Origin: Oceanobacillus luteolus
Lineage (GTDB): Bacteria > Bacillota > Bacilli > Bacillales > Amphibacillaceae
Reading direction: 5' to 3'
NCBI RefSeq assembly: GCF_023715655.1
Contig: NZ_JAMBON010000040.1
Span: forward strand, 1 to 32,132
DNA: 32,132 nucleotides
Shown: positions 32,006 to 32,132 of the stretch, in pieces
Position numbering within the stretch: the first letter of the stretch is position 1
How the letters are laid out: each line of letters opens with the position of its first letter
Notes under the pieces: model-generated
The model's database searches: none
Told to the model about the DNA's origin: nothing
The model's input: the letters and a program-made list of their open reading frames with translations, nothing else
Program-made: the position numbers and the translations under genes

Positions 32006-32132
32006 GTAAGCGTCAAACAATGAACACCTTCTATTAAATATCCGTTCTTGAGATAATCTCTTTAGAAAAAAATCTGGAGGTTATGCCAATGAACGATGCT
32101 AACAAAAGAATAGAATGGAAAGCTAGGTATGA
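32006..32132 (+). mobile_element. Left end of a probable IS66-family insertion element (truncated by window)
   Basis: GTAAGCGTC at 32006-32014 matches the start I expect of an IS66-family terminal inverted repeat. About 80 bp further is an open frame beginning MNDANKRIEWKARY, like the small first ORF of IS66 elements. The other end is outside the window, so neither the inverted repeat partner nor a target duplication can be seen. Confidence 0.5.
32089..32132 (+). CDS. Partial gene, probable IS66 TnpA-like accessory protein (first 14 residues)
   Basis: GGAGG (32076-32080) lies 8 nt before ATG 32089. The 14 visible codons give MNDANKRIEWKARY, resembling the start of the helix-turn-helix TnpA protein of IS66 elements (an I/L-x-W-x-x-R-Y/F pattern). 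The gene runs off the window. With so few residues the family call rests mainly on the GTAAGCG end just upstream. Confidence 0.5.
   Translation, partial: MNDANKRIEWKARY

Overview
The window looks like chromosomal DNA of an endospore-forming member of the Bacillaceae, probably a halotolerant Oceanobacillus/Virgibacillus-like genus. Supporting signs are an sspP-type small acid-soluble spore protein gene, strong AGGAGG/GGTGAT ribosome-binding sites, many A/T-flanked intrinsic terminators and Firmicute-type ABC, PadR and two-component genes. The genus is an inference and cannot be proved from this sequence.

Left part (1-13,650, moderate GC). It opens with a degenerate 52-bp tandem repeat array (130-408), then sspP on the minus strand and a CHY zinc-finger gene. 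Next is a minus-strand block: an OmpR-type response regulator and histidine kinase (6104 to 4013), a CopD-like membrane protein, and a LolCDE/MacB-type permease/ATPase pair. Two nearly identical Pho-box-like sites (6137-6159 and 3961-3983) suggest that the regulator controls both itself and the transporter block. A second minus-strand operon (10568 to 6260) encodes a membrane protein, an ABC ATPase, a large FtsX-type permease and a PadR repressor. Its promoter is close to consensus and carries three TACTGAGTA-type palindromes spaced exactly 15 bp apart, a likely PadR operator. A small lipoprotein, an anchored protein, a nitronate monooxygenase and a two-TM membrane protein complete this part.

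Right part (about 13,700-31,950, visibly AT-rich). This is a phosphorothioate (PT) DNA modification-restriction island. dndBCDE plus a dndA-type cysteine desulfurase lie on the plus strand (25,699-31,875). The divergent, translationally coupled restriction operon dptF-dptG-dptH lies on the minus strand (25,516-16,491). DndA supplies sulfur, DndC and DndD/DndE insert it into the DNA backbone, and DndB is expected to repress the modification operon. DptFGH attacks DNA lacking PT. The shared intergenic region has extended -10 promoters in both directions and two overlapping perfect palindromes just ahead of dndB.

The least expected element is a separate three-gene operon (13,788-16,384) convergent with dptH. 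It encodes a 62-aa protein, a second DndD-like SMC-type ATPase and a second DndE-like protein, with no accompanying DndC. This duplicated DndD/DndE pair beside the restriction genes is the best candidate for an undescribed accessory module. The island ends at a terminator, and the window closes inside what looks like the left end of an IS66-family element.
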